A stretch of 64,000 nt of DNA from positions 124,001-188,000 of the forward strand of contig WHVD01000036.1 of NCBI GenBank assembly GCA_015178975.1. Direction: 5' to 3'. This DNA is from Hysterangium stoloniferum (lineage: Eukaryota > Basidiomycota > Agaricomycetes > Hysterangiales > Hysterangiaceae). The position numbers and the translations under genes are program-made. Under the pieces are notes generated by a model that was not told the DNA's origin, made no database searches, and worked only from the letters and a program-made list of their open reading frames with translations. Numbering within the stretch: the stretch's first letter is position 1; each line of letters opens with the position of its first letter. Positions 9,668 to 20,251 of the stretch are shown here, in pieces.

Positions 9668-10208
9668 CCTTAGCCTCCTCCTTCTCGCGGGGACTACAGA
9701 TGGACAGAGGGTAACACTCACGTCGCCACAAAACTAAAACGACGTAAAATAGTAGATTGACCAGATTATGATCCCTCATTTACATCTAGTATGGCTAGGG
9801 TTGGTTTCAAACTGAACCTTATTGGTCGGATGCACTCACGGGAGTATTTTTGCTGCCATGGGACTATTTTGTGACAAGTGTGGAAGTATTCCTGAGAAAT
9901 CCGATGCTATCACTTTTTATCGGCATACTGTCCTCACTTCCTCCTATTAATCCTCTAGCCGTATGGTATACCAGATGACTAAAGTACACTCCGATATTTA
10001 CATGTTGCAGCAGCTTCCTCGTTTCCCCATTCCCATTTCCTCCTTGAGCCATTCTCTTATAGTCGGTTGTATCAAACGACAGACATACAACTAAGCGCTA
10101 AAACCAAAACGGGAGAACTTCTGTCACTGAGTGCCCATGCAAGTATTAGTATGCATACATTGCAACCAAATGCACGCAGAACTTTGTCAAATCTACTTAC
10201 ACAATCTG
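9668..10208. other. Intergenic, nothing recognised
   Basis: Short open stretches on both strands overlap one another and show no family signature. No repeat or RNA seen. Confidence 0.4.
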
Positions 10209-10767
10209 CTAATTCGACTTTCCTAACGCCGCAGCGGCAGTCGCTCCCTCAATAATCTCTTCCAATGTATAAATACGAATCCTATCGACGTTTGGCACCA
10301 GGTCACCCCAAGCTTTTGCCCAGGTTGGGACTTCATGGTATTCACCGTTGGATGACGGACCATAACGAAACGTGACATAGACTTTCATAGGCGTCCAAGA
10401 GATCCGTTCGTTCAGGATCCTAGTCGACTGCTTTGATTCTTCAGGCAAGTCGAAGGCATAACTAAATTTACTATAGACCAACTGTCGTGTATTGATATTA
10501 GTACTAACCATTCATTTTGTAGGGAACACAAACCCGCATATCAGGTGTAATTAGTGACATTCGACCAACGACAATGGTCCTTCCGTTGTGTTCCACTAAA
10601 ATCTGAGGCGGTGCAGGACTTGCCTGGATCACAGCCGCCTCGGTTTCCGTTTTCTGGAGAGCTTGGGCAGTCTCTAGTTGTCCCGTCAAGCGATTCAACG
10701 CTACGACAATGCGATCGATGGCCTGTACGATTTCTGACATAGCAGGCAATGTGCTGTCCTGTTCCAT
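10209..10767 (-). CDS. Hypothetical protein, two exons
   Basis: Exon 1 is 10767-10534 and exon 2 is 10481-10209, joined over a 52-nt intron with donor GTTTGT, a near-perfect branch site TACTAAT and acceptor CACGACAG. This keeps the frame and gives about 168 aa: an N-terminal helical part with SEIVQAIDRIVVALNRL and many Gln/Ala, then an acidic-aromatic C-terminal part with WTPMKVYVTFRYG and VPTWAKAWGDLV. I recognise no domain; no signal peptide or membrane segment. It may be lineage specific. The open frames on both sides of the intron and the textbook branch site are the main support. Confidence 0.6.
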
Positions 10768-11133
10768 GCTTGCTCAGTCACATGCCCATTTCTGGCTCAG
10801 ATATGACAGAAGCCGCGGACAGAGGGCGTAACGCGAGAGGTCTCGTGAGACTTGATCTGTTAATGGTACCTGACACAAAAATCTCAGCCACTAAGACGTT
10901 CAATGAAGAATTTCCATGATAGATGCTAGTACACAACAATTTCATATTATTTTAGCCGCCAAAATTGGCGGCAGGCAGCAGAACGCATTTACGTACTAGT
11001 ACACGCTGTCAACTGACTTGGCACTAAGTTTTGAAAATACTATATTTACATTTCAATTACTTTTCTGTGCTAAAGATTGTTTTGAGAGATTTTTGCCATC
11101 TTTCAGCCATTTTTTCGATGGTCCCTGAAGGCA
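10768..11133. other. Intergenic, nothing recognised
   Basis: Contains a small hairpin GCCGCCAAAATTGGCGGC (10961-10978). TAGTACAC words flank it at about 10928 and 10998, which may mark a very small repeat. No gene seen. Confidence 0.35.
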
Positions 11134-11443
11134 CCCCAAGGTTTTTGGAGTTTGCAAACCTTCTTAAAATCTTAATCTTTAGCCGAATTTCCTAAACGGT
11201 TTTTGAACTAATGAACTGTTTGAAAGTTGTTAAGTTTTAGGACAATTTTCCAAAGTGGAAAATCATATCTAAAAACCTTTAAAATTTGTAACAGGAAACT
11301 CTGCCTGATGATGTTTCCTCAGAGTTCTTGATGCAGATCTTTAGGTATGACTTTCCACCTTGAAAAAACCTACTAAAATTTGAAAACTGCCAACACTTTC
11401 CCAGTTGTTTTCAGAAGGTTCTCCAAATCCAAAAACCTTGGGG
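11134..11443. mobile_element. Foldback MITE, empty copy
   Basis: A 310-bp copy of the family at 2111-2601 with ends CCCCAAGGTTTTTGGA and TCCAAAAACCTTGGGG and internal matches such as TTTTCCAAAGTGGAAAATCA and GATGATGTTTCCTCAGA. It lacks the Tc1 fragment present in the other copy. It has no coding capacity, so it must rely on another element's transposase. Confidence 0.75.
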
Positions 11444-13508
11444 CGTCTTTATGACGATAATAAATATTTTAATCACAAAGGGACTATCTGTTATTTCTAC
11501 TAGAAAAGAGCGTTTTTGCAAAACCTTGTCCACGTCTCTTTTTTTGTGTTATAATAATAATTTTAAGCGTCTCCATAAGGGTCTTTCAGCATATCAACCC
11601 AGATTATTCGTATCATCCAGATTGAGGATCTGCAGTGTAGCAGCCACCACCAGCTAAGACTGTTCGTGTGGTGGCCCGAGTTGCATTATGGTGTGAAAAA
11701 AGAATGCTGTATTATATAATTATTTTATTGGAGCTCACGCATGGGACAAAGTTTTGTGAATCTACTGTAACCAGATGATTATACAAAATACGCAAAATGT
11801 ATTATATTAATTTATAAAAATATAATTGCTTACTGGTTTGACCATCATAACAACGCGTCTTATCAACAAGATCGATAACGACATTCCAAAGTGGCTTGAA
11901 GACGAACACACGACCATAGGCCTCCGAGGCAAACAGTCAAGAACTCTATTCCTTCCCACGAACCGTGTCAGGTTTTGGGTACGGCTCCAAGTGCGGAACG
12001 CTCCAGTAGACTACATGAGCTGTATGACGTACACAAAAAAATTAGTGCCTCTTTGTCCGCTGCACACATCATCCGGTTAGCGTTGTTATACCGGGGTCAG
12101 CTTTAATCGCCAATTTCTGCCAACTTGAACGTCCTTGAAACAAGCGTTGACCAGACAACACTTGCCGTCAACATTCTTTCAGACGACTCCGCGTACCTAC
12201 TGGGAAGTCAGCGCCCCCCCAAATTTGTTTGGAGGACATCCAAATGCGTCATATGAAGTATATAGATACCGTCTGTTGTCGCCGGATCAGGCAAACTTCT
12301 GTTTCAGACTGCCCACCCCCCATATTCTTATTTGCAAGGTCGGATATAGTATGCTTCCAATGTTTACTCACCGCCATTCCGTCTCAATCACAGTCCTTCT
12401 GGGTCCTGTTATTCTATAATGTGGAGATAATGGACCCGATTGTAGTTCCAAATGAGGCCGACTACTAGGACGGGGGTTGGGGTTCAACCGCATTATGCGG
12501 AGACAAACTCCCGTGTTCCCACGCGTGAAAGTCTCACACAGCGCTTGGCTCCGAATTTTCGATCTTGGAACTTTGTTGAAGACACTTCGAAGTGTCTTGC
12601 GCCAGTAAAAACTTTTAATCGTGGCATTCATAATATTACAGACATCCATGGTTGAACCATAATAGGTACCTACTATGGTCCACTTGTCGGAGAAGAAAGA
12701 TAGAATTCTGAAAAGAGTTGTTCAGATAGCATCAGGGGAATGAATTCTTGAATTTTGACTCTTATGTCAATGGCAAATATTAATGACTTGGTTTAATATA
12801 TGTTTGTTCCGGCTTGTCTCAGCTATGAGCTTACCGAACTGTGGCCACAGCTGGTATTTGAAAGTTTTCTTAGTAAGACAATGGGTAATATCGGACAAAA
12901 CTGTGAGAAAATGGTACGAAAAATAGTAAGAAAACGGTGGTGTGGAATATCCCTGACTATGCTTGACTAAGCAGATCCCACACCATTTGTCTGATATTAA
13001 ATACTGAGAAAATCTGCGGGATTGCCACCTTTGTCTCTACTTCGGGGAGTACTGATATTTCTATTTTTAGATATGTATAGCATTCTGGTGGAACCACGTG
13101 ACCACATTCTGATTGCATGTGACCACCTCCTGATGCTAATTAGTGTCATTTCAAATTCAAGGCATCTGTCAGACTGCGGACTCTGGTTGAATCCAAGTTT
13201 TCATTCCATGTCCCTCAGGCTTTACCCTGACGCGCTCGACATTTCATAAAGGTACGTGTCCAGCCTATTGACATGTTGGAAAACCCACGCCGCCTTATTC
13301 ATCTCCTATGTTTTCAGCGCTGTCTAGTAGAACCCTCGCACGCGCTGCTTCGACTTCTCGATCACCCCTTATCAAGATCCATTAGTCCGGAGTCACATGC
13401 TGCACCGCTTTACATCAGCCGCCATATGATCATAAAAGGCCATGTCTTGTGCCTTCCAACTCTTCCCATCCCACTCACTTCCAACCTCGAACTCATCCAA
13501 GAATCATC
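11444..13508. other. Long region without a supported gene
   Basis: Open readings here are short, overlap on opposite strands and match no family. A weak hairpin lies near 12933-12985 (GGTGTGGAATATCC versus GATCCCACACC). The last 80 bp are the metallothionein promoter. Nothing else can be supported. Confidence 0.4.
13431..13437 (+). promoter_or_regulatory. TATA-like box of metallothionein gene
   Basis: CATAAAA lies about 75 bp before the metallothionein ATG, followed by a CT-rich leader. Position and composition fit a core promoter; metal-response sites were not identified with confidence. Confidence 0.45.
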
Positions 13509-13709
13509 ATGATCGCTGTGCGTGCTCCTCCACCTGGGTGTGGCATGTATTAATTCTGTAATCTAGACTACTGAGACCCCCGTCAACTACAACTGTGGCA
13601 ACTCCAACTGCACTTGCGGTTCTAGGTACGCGTACTGTGCATTAGTGGTCCACACATGTGACTGATACCGCCCAGCTGCTCATGTGCCGCCGGCAGCTGC
13701 AAGTGCTGA
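13509..13709 (+). CDS. Metallothionein, 33 aa, three exons
   Basis: Exons 13509-13517, 13567-13625 and 13676-13709 are joined over introns of 49 and 50 nt. The protein ends NCGNSNCTCGSSCSCAAGSC plus KC: seven cysteines in C-x4-C-x-C-x3-C-x-C-x4-C-x-C spacing, with no aromatic residue in the cysteine block. This matches small fungal metallothioneins, which bind Cu(I), Cd or Zn in the cytosol through thiolate clusters. Intron 1 has donor GTGCGT and acceptor ATCTAG (an alternative acceptor nine bases later would remove three residues); intron 2 has GTACGC and GCCCAG. It is too short and too split for ORF-based finding. AATAAA lies at 13787-13792. Confidence 0.9.
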
Positions 13710-13786
13710 ACAACAATCCCTTGCTAATTTGTAACCCACATGTTGTTTGTTAGAATGTCGTACCATGTATGAGTTTTTATGCCATG

Positions 13787-13792
13787 AATAAA
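13787..13792 (+). terminator. Poly(A) signal of metallothionein
   Basis: AATAAA about 80 bp after the metallothionein stop. Confidence 0.5.
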
Positions 13793-14509
13793 CCGTGCTA
13801 TATGTGATGTATTCCCGTGTGACGAACACTTGGTACAGACATCCTCGCATCCATCATCACCGCTCTAATAACGGGGTGTCCGATAGTGAGCCAGAACTGA
13901 CGACCAGTGAACCTTCATGCCTGAGATGTCTACCTTAACTTTGCAAGTTTGCTTCTTAGCCATGGAAGTACACGAACCAAACCAAATTGCAGCCCAAATT
14001 ATTGCAGTGAGCCAATCAACAGTCTGTATTAATATCCGCCCCCCGGAGGCCATCGAATACGAGACGATGGTTGTAGTATTCCTGACTTGGCCCACCGCAC
14101 AGTGGTATACCTCAATGAAATATAGGACAGGTGCGGAACAGTTCGAATTGCGGAGGGTGCAGTGGCAGCGTCCGATTGAGTATAGCGTGTGGGTGATGCA
14201 ACCAGCCTGAAGGAGACGAGGCCGCACAGTATCTATATCGTCTATCCTTGAGTGAGAGACCCATACCGACTGCTTATTATAAGCCGTGCACATAACTCTT
14301 CACTGTCTTAGCCGACATAGGACAATGGGATAGTATCCTGCTTATCATAGTCTATGTTTATCCATGACCCACTTAATGACAGTTGGAATATTTACTGACT
14401 GCCAGAAGGGAGCATCGCTGATGTACACGAGGGTGTCGCAGCCGTTGGACAGGCCTATCGGCCTCGCTTGTGTATTTCAGGTTCAAAGATTGTGATACAA
14501 GCTAATAGC
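13793..14509. other. Unresolved region before ORC5 3' end
   Basis: 13865-14293 (minus, 142 codons, ends AHYRTPRY) and 13917-14210 (plus, 97 codons) are both open over the same DNA. Neither matches a family I know, and I cannot decide whether one is real. The rest shows nothing. Confidence 0.3.
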
Positions 14510-16223
14510 TCAGTTCGGATCCCACATAAACTCGGCCAACGTGCCAATACCCAGCTCACGCGCTAATTGAAATGCACGTGTCTGGGATATGCCACATTTG
14601 AAAGTCGGCGGGCCATCTAATCTGTCTGCTGGCGTGGTACGGTGTAGCAAACGCATCGCGACGAGCTCAGAAATCTGTCATGAAATTCGGTTGGCCAAGG
14701 GGAGACCGCAACATGCTCCGAACATACCGTCGCGGAAACATGGATCCGTCCCACGGTCATCTCCGTATCCTTCTCCTCTTCGAAATCCCCGTCGTCGTCG
14801 TTTTCCTCCATTAGAGAACCGAGAATGGCAATCAAGCGATCTAGAGGAAATGCTGCAGGCCCCAGGAGCCGTTGTGATATCTGGAACGGCTGCGTTAGTC
14901 CACTAATCTGTAACGTGGTGGGGAGGAAGCTTGCCTTGATCGTCCCGCCTCCACGTGTCCTCCGTGTACCTCCTCCCCGCTTCTTCTTACGTTCTTCTGG
15001 TGCCCGCCCAATGAGTTTAATATCGGTCTTCGCAGGATTGAAGCTTGCCAAGAATGCAGCGACAAGGATATACTTGGCGATAGACGTCAGCTCCTTACGA
15101 GGGGGATTCTCGTGATGTTTGGGAATATCCGGTGCGCTGCTGGCCAATATCTCGGCCAGACGGAGGTCCGCTGAAGGTGCATTCTCTCGGGACCATTGCA
15201 TCGCGTGCTGATCCCGAGGATAAACCGTTTCCAGTGCCTTGGTGAAGGAAGGCGTGAAATAATGTATGAGACGCATGCGTGCTTCCTCGCTTGGTAATAA
15301 AAACGTCGATGTCGCGTCGTCTTGTGCACTCCACTCGGCTATAATGGGGGAGACAAATCCTGGCCAACACGTCGCAGCAAGGTATGATAGTTCATAGTCA
15401 TCGGCGATGAAATATGAGCAGATGCTGTGCAATGCAGAGGCGAATTGGGCGTAGAGAGGCTTCAGTTGTGGGGAGTATATACTGATAGGCAGAATTGGGC
15501 GGGTGGGATATAATGAGACCAGGAATTGTATTGCATCTGATAGTCATATTAGAGAATAGTTTATTTGATGGCAACGGCGTGTCTCACCATCCTTGTTACG
15601 ATTCATTGCGTTAATCAGATATGGATCAATAGCGAATCCGTTCAGAGGGCGTAATTCAAACCATGAGGCTTGAGAGACAAATATTACAGTCAATTTTATA
15701 CGAGACTGTAATATCTTAATAAGTCAAACAAAAATCAAGGACCTGTAACTGCACTTACAAGTTCCGCCAGACGCGTTAATGGGACAAGAAGTTCGGGTAA
15801 ATTCTCCTTAAATCGATCAGCACGTTCAATGACAATTACCATAGCTCCATCGGCATGGCTACCGCACGAAATAGCTCGCAATCCTTCAATAAATCCGTCC
15901 AAGTTGCCGTTGAACCGTCCGGCGCCGAACGTTTCACAGCTTTGCTCCCAAGACACATTCCATTGTGCCAACGCGTTCAAGACGCGATCAAAAAACAATC
16001 TCGAGCTCAAACATTCTACACCGTGGATTATGGCATGTCTGGCTTGAATAGTATCAAGAATAGTCCGGATAAGTGAAACCGTTGGACGAGGCGAAAACGG
16101 GGCATGTATGTGAATACACGGGGGTGCAGTTGTCGATAGGAGGGTAACAAGGTCTAATATAACGTTGTGGTAACTTGGGTACGATTCAGAAAGATTTGAC
16201 ACGACCTTTTCAATGTTTTCCAT
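14510..16223 (-). CDS. ORC5: Origin recognition complex subunit 5
   Basis: Four exons (16223-15759, 15705-15588, 15536-14728, 14674-14510) give about 518 aa. ORC5 is an AAA+-like subunit of the complex that marks replication origins and loads MCM in the nucleus. The N-terminal part has HAIIHGVECLSSRLFFDRVL and the Walker-B-like VIVIERADRFKENLPEL; the region of Walker A (HAPFSPRPTVSL) lacks GxxGxGK, so it probably does not hydrolyse ATP. The C-terminal part has AKYILVAAFLASFNPAKTD, a basic KKKRGGGTRRTRGGG stretch, and QRLLGPAAFPLDRLIAILG, the signature of the ORC5 C-terminal domain. The last exon (ISELVAMRLLHRTTPADRLD ... EFMWDPN) restores the usual end. Introns are 51-54 nt and GT-AG. Confidence 0.95.
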
Positions 16224-16329
16224 CCTGGAAATTTGGTACTTGCGTCAAATTGGACTATTTTTGAGCGCCTTACGTAAGATTTTTTTGGAAGCGTGCCGTC
16301 TGAGTGAATCGACTAGAAAAATCGATTGT

Positions 16330-16870
16330 GGAAGCATGACCATAATGATAAAGCCGTATTTACGGTTTCAACAGAAGGAGCGACTATTGCAAATATTTCT
16401 GGAATTTATGGAGACAACAACGGGATGTTTTCAAGACTTTCGAGGACTATTCATCATGGGACTGGACTACGTTCAATGCCGCCATTTCGAAAGACGCATT
16501 CCAGGGAGCATTGAAAGAAAAACTATATAATTGTCAGTTGCTCATTCAGTTCGCGCAATCCGCATCACCCATTGCTGCGGACGGTGAGCTTAGAGCCTAA
16601 CAAACTAGGATTTCAAGCAATTTCCCGTTATCTTATTTCTGAACAGCTTATCACTCCTGAGGAGCGCAACTGCTACATCTGGTTCGCATTGCATGAAGAT
16701 ACTAGACATAAACTGGAGCAGCGGCTGTCAACAATGCACCTCATCACCTACGCACAACTCCATATGACTGGCTGGAGGTTTGCAAAGCTGAGAAATATGT
16801 TTTAGACCTCAATGCGATCCCCGAACGTTTCGATGTTCCTGGTTCTGTGTCTATATCTAACCCCCAAGGA
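16330..16870 (+). pseudogene. Second retrotransposon gag relic
   Basis: Plus-strand pieces in changing frames resemble a Gag of another gypsy family: VFKTFEDYSSWDWTTFNAAI, then YLISEQLITPEERNCYIWFA and LHEDTRHKLEQRL, then DWLEVCKAEKYVLDLNAIPE. The last blocks are typical of agaric Ty3/gypsy Gags. Frameshifts and stops separate them, no LTRs are visible, and the relic is short. It lies directly upstream of ORC5 and may overlap its promoter. Confidence 0.6.
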
Positions 16871-17276
16871 ACAACCTGACTTATCCCAAATGATCAACCC
16901 AATTTAAAAGAAAAATACGACAACGGTATTTCTTTGATCATTCCAAGCCATTATCTCTATTATCTTATTATATAATATTGTTGTAGTGCCACAGGAAGAT
17001 ATAATACATAACACAGAAGATGGGATAATATAAATAGCAGTAATCAGACCAAGTAAGCATTTCCAGCCAATAAAATTGCACCTTCGTTGATGAAGCTGCA
17101 TTACCTAAATTTTCACAAACGTTCTAAACAAACAACTGAAGCATTTACTGCAAGACTGGTACAAACTTCTCGTGATGATCCACTCCCTGTCGAGTTACAG
17201 GAGAAGTAGAGAGGATTCACTACACATGATACATATTTTAAGAGAAATCCCTTCTTGAAGGCTAAATATGGGCAGC
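16871..17276. other. Intergenic, AT-rich
   Basis: No gene recognised. The stretch from 16900 to 17100 is AT rich. Confidence 0.35.
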
Positions 17277-18075
17277 CTAAGAAGCTTTGGAAAAGGACTC
17301 GATTCGCGACAACCATTCCCTCGACTGTGAGCCCCGTCCCTCTAATCTAACCCACTTTCTTTCGGAATGGGCGTCGTCGGTTTGCATTTGCCTGCAATAA
17401 AACACCCTCTTAGGAAGGTGGTGAGTCCAAGCCCACCAAAGAACGCTCTCTTCACCCCACGTAAGAAACTTTCTGAAATTCTCGCGGCAGCCTGGACTAC
17501 AAGGCGGGCCCCAACCCAGCGACCGAGAGAAGGTGCGTAATATGAGGCGAGGGAAATAAAGTATGAATGGTGGATCCATCCCTAACCAATGTCAACGATA
17601 TGGTTCTATGCATTGGGAGAAGCCCATACAAACTACAGTTGTCGCTAAAGAGAGGGTGATATCGCCTACTGCGCTTCTATAATTACCGTCTATAACCCAA
17701 TTATCGTTTGTGCTGGTGAACTCCTGTATCTGTTCACGAAACTCGTCCCGTGGAGTCTTACAAAGTTGACCTAGCATCAGAGATCGTGTATTCCAATTGG
17801 ACGCAGAATACCCTACCTCAACCCAATTAGGACGCCAGTGAACTTCATCCAGGTGCACAACGGGGAACTTAAGAATGCTTCCTAGTCGATCGGCCATAGT
17901 AGACTAATGATATACTACGGTCAACTCGAATACCGTCAAGAAGGCCAGATCATGCCTTTCCAGCGCCGCAGTTTCCTACTACGAGTATACGAATATTGCC
18001 TTTGTCGTCGCACTTTACAGGAAGATCCCCTCGACATGTCAACGAGTTGGCACCAACCTGCATCGTATCGACCAT
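17277..18075 (-). CDS. P-loop kinase, FlaR/adenylate-kinase-like
   Basis: Exons 18075-17956, 17903-17817, 17756-17630 and 17581-17277 give 212 aa. Walker A is VVGNCGAGKST (GxxxxGKS), followed by MADRLGSILKFPVVHLDEVHW, then NWVE-TPRDEFREQ, then NDNWVIDGNYRS, then VVWMDPP; this order is that of the small P-loop kinases annotated as DNA topology modulation protein FlaR or adenylate-kinase-related. The substrate is unknown. Intron 1 falls inside Walker A between AAG and TCT and has a GC donor (GCATGA...CATTAG, 52 nt); only this splice restores GKST. Introns 2 and 3 are GTAGGG...GTAAG and GTATGG...GGTTAG. The C-terminal third is basic. Confidence 0.85.
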
Positions 18076-18761
18076 GAATGTTACTTCTGGGGCTGTTTCT
18101 TTGCATATAATACCAATGATGAGTCACCTGAGAGTCAGACTGATGAACAACGGCTCCGAGGATCCGAAAACCTCAAATTCCCAGGCCTGCAGCATGCTCG
18201 TTTCTCAGAAATATTTGAAGTATTATGCGAATATCTGTATGACATACCAGCGTTGAATATGGCGAGAGAAACGTTTTTCTACGTCTACATAACGAATAAC
18301 CATTTACACCACGCTTCAGTTCAGCCGGAATTTGGCAGAATTTCGAAATATCTGCCAAAAATTGTATTCATAGCTTCTAAATTCTGCCACGCGGAAAAAA
18401 ATATTAATGACAACGTTTATGACAATATATACCGTGTGTTGTCCAAGTAGCTTCCCAAAATAATCAGATATTACTAAGTCTGTGTTGTCTTTCGATATTT
18501 ATTATTATTGAGCTTATTGAAGGCGGTAAATACACATGTGTAATGAGAAAAGTATATTGGCACAGAGAGCCGCGAGTTCGTGCTGTGGCATTGCAAAGGA
18601 AAATTATTGACAATAGCTTCGATTTATTGAAGCTTTTGCATACTCGCTCTGTGGGGTAAGTAATTGAAGGCAGCGTAAGAAGACAACTGAGCAAAAACGG
18701 CAATCTATTCGCGCCTTCCCATGTCACTAAAATACTCGTGATCGGACGACATTATTGACCC
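18076..18761. other. Intergenic, nothing recognised
   Basis: Probable promoter of the minus-strand kinase gene at the left edge. No repeat, RNA or coding signature seen in the rest. Confidence 0.4.
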
Positions 18762-18882
18762 GCATACCCACACCTACTCGCCCTAGTACCTACATACCTA
18801 TCCACCTACCATTAGGGTACCTGCTCCCAACCGCTATGTATCTACGTTATGCAATGCGGTATACAAATGTATGAAAAAAAAA
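18762..18882 (+). mobile_element. LINE 3' end with poly(A)
   Basis: Matches the 3' end of the LINE at 9327-9649 in opposite orientation: CACCTACCATTAGGGTAC, CCCAACCGCTATGTATCTAC, TATGCAATGCGGTATACAAA and a terminal A run (18874-18882). Only about 120 bp are present. No target duplication was found. Confidence 0.8.
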
Positions 18883-18894
18883 TAGTTTACAATC

Positions 18895-18913
18895 ACGTGC
18901 CACGATGCACGTG
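18895..18913. promoter_or_regulatory. Paired CACGTG boxes upstream of ERG26
   Basis: Two CACGTG E-boxes (18895-18900 and 18908-18913), 13 bp apart centre to centre, about 95 bp before the ERG26 ATG. CACGTG binds bHLH factors such as Cbf1 or SREBP-type regulators; a role in sterol control is inference. Confidence 0.45.
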
Positions 18914-19006
18914 ACCGGTCTGGATTCATATTGGCGTCAATCCAATTAACTTTCAGGCATTTAATTTTCAATTTATAGCCTTTCAATTTATAGTCTTCCC
19001 TTCCCC

Positions 19007-20251
19007 ATGACCTCTTCCGACTCGGACCCAAGGCCTTTCCTCGTCATTGGGGGAGGTGGGTTTCTCGGAGGACATATACTGCAAGCTCTATTAGCACGCG
19101 GTGACATCGTACACGCCTTCGATATTGTGAAAAAAGAACTCGATCCGAAGGTGACTTTTTTTGTTGGCGATTTAACAAGCGCAGAGTCTCTCGGAAAAGC
19201 CATTCAAGAGGTAATTTTGTGAATGTCTGACGAGGCGTCGTCATCGTAAATTTATTTACTGATTAAACGGACCTATTCCAGAGCAATCCAAAATGTATAA
19301 TTCACACGGCGTCCCCGCGTCCTGAGGGAGAGACACGACAAACCTTAGAGCGCGTCAACATAGATGGCACACGGAACGTCATCGAACAAGCTAAGAAGCA
19401 CGGCGTGCACTGTTTAGTTTATACCAGTAGCGCGAGCGTTATTTTTAACGGCTCAGACCTGAGCAACGGGAACGAGACACTTCCGTATTGTGAGCATCCG
19501 CTGGACGTTTATACAGAAACTAAAGCCAAGGGGGAGGAGTTGGTTTTGCGGGCTAACGAGGATGGTGTGGGTGGGTTGAAAACTGTTGCGATCAGGCCGT
19601 CGGGTATTTATGGGTGGGTGAATTTTGTTTATTTATTCTGAGAAACTTTAATTCAACACCAAATTCGTATGTGCACTTATAGACCCGGCGACCGAGGTAT
19701 GTGCCTCTCAGGCGAACAAGTCATCCTTTCTGGACGTAGCCACATCCAAATCGGCGACAATACCAACCTCTTTGATTTCACCTACGTCGGCAACGTCGTT
19801 GATGCGCACCTGCTAGCAGCCGATAAACTCCTATCGCCCGATAGCCTCGCAGACTCTCCCTCTAGAATCGATGGTCAAGCATTCATAATAACCAATGATG
19901 AACCCTGGCCGTTCTGGGACTTCATGCATCTGATCTGGAAAGAAATGGGCCATGTGTCACAGCGCAAACCATTCATCCTGTCCCGCACAATTGCACTCGT
20001 CCTTGCGTACTTTGCAGAGTGGGCGGCATGGGTTACTGGAAAGCCTGCGGTCTTCACACGGTTTAGGGTGAAGTTTATGTGTGTCAATCGGTGGTTCGAT
20101 ATTGGGAAGGCTAAAAAAGTCCTTGGTTATAAACCGAGGGTCGGGAATGCGGAGGGGATCAAAAGGATGGTAGAGGTACGATTTTTTCAGTGGTAATAGG
20201 AGTTATCATCTAATCTCCCCAAAGTGGTATAAGGAGATTCGACAAGGCTAG
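19007..20251 (+). CDS. ERG26: Sterol-4-alpha-carboxylate 3-dehydrogenase
   Basis: Exons 19007-19210, 19282-19613, 19683-20175 and 20225-20251 give 351 aa. It is an extended SDR with the nucleotide-binding motif VIGGGGFLGG, the TSSASV strand, the catalytic YTETK (YxxxK), and RPSGIYGPGDRGM. The C-terminal half has LFDFTYVGNVVDAHLLAAD and FIITNDEPWPFWDFMH, as in ERG26/NSDHL. The enzyme oxidatively decarboxylates the C4 carboxysterol in ergosterol synthesis at the ER, acting with ERG25 and ERG27. A hydrophobic segment near residue 265 (TIALVLAYFAEWAAWV) suits membrane association. The last nine-codon exon WYKEIRQG is needed for a normal end. All introns are GT-AG, 49-71 nt. Confidence 0.95.

Noticed and set aside
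13865-14293. 142-codon minus-strand reading as a gene
   Set aside because: A plus-strand reading of similar quality covers the same bases; no family match or intron evidence supports either.
14589-15115. Plus-strand readings across ORC5 exon 3
   Set aside because: The minus strand here is the conserved ORC5 C-terminal domain; these are shadows.
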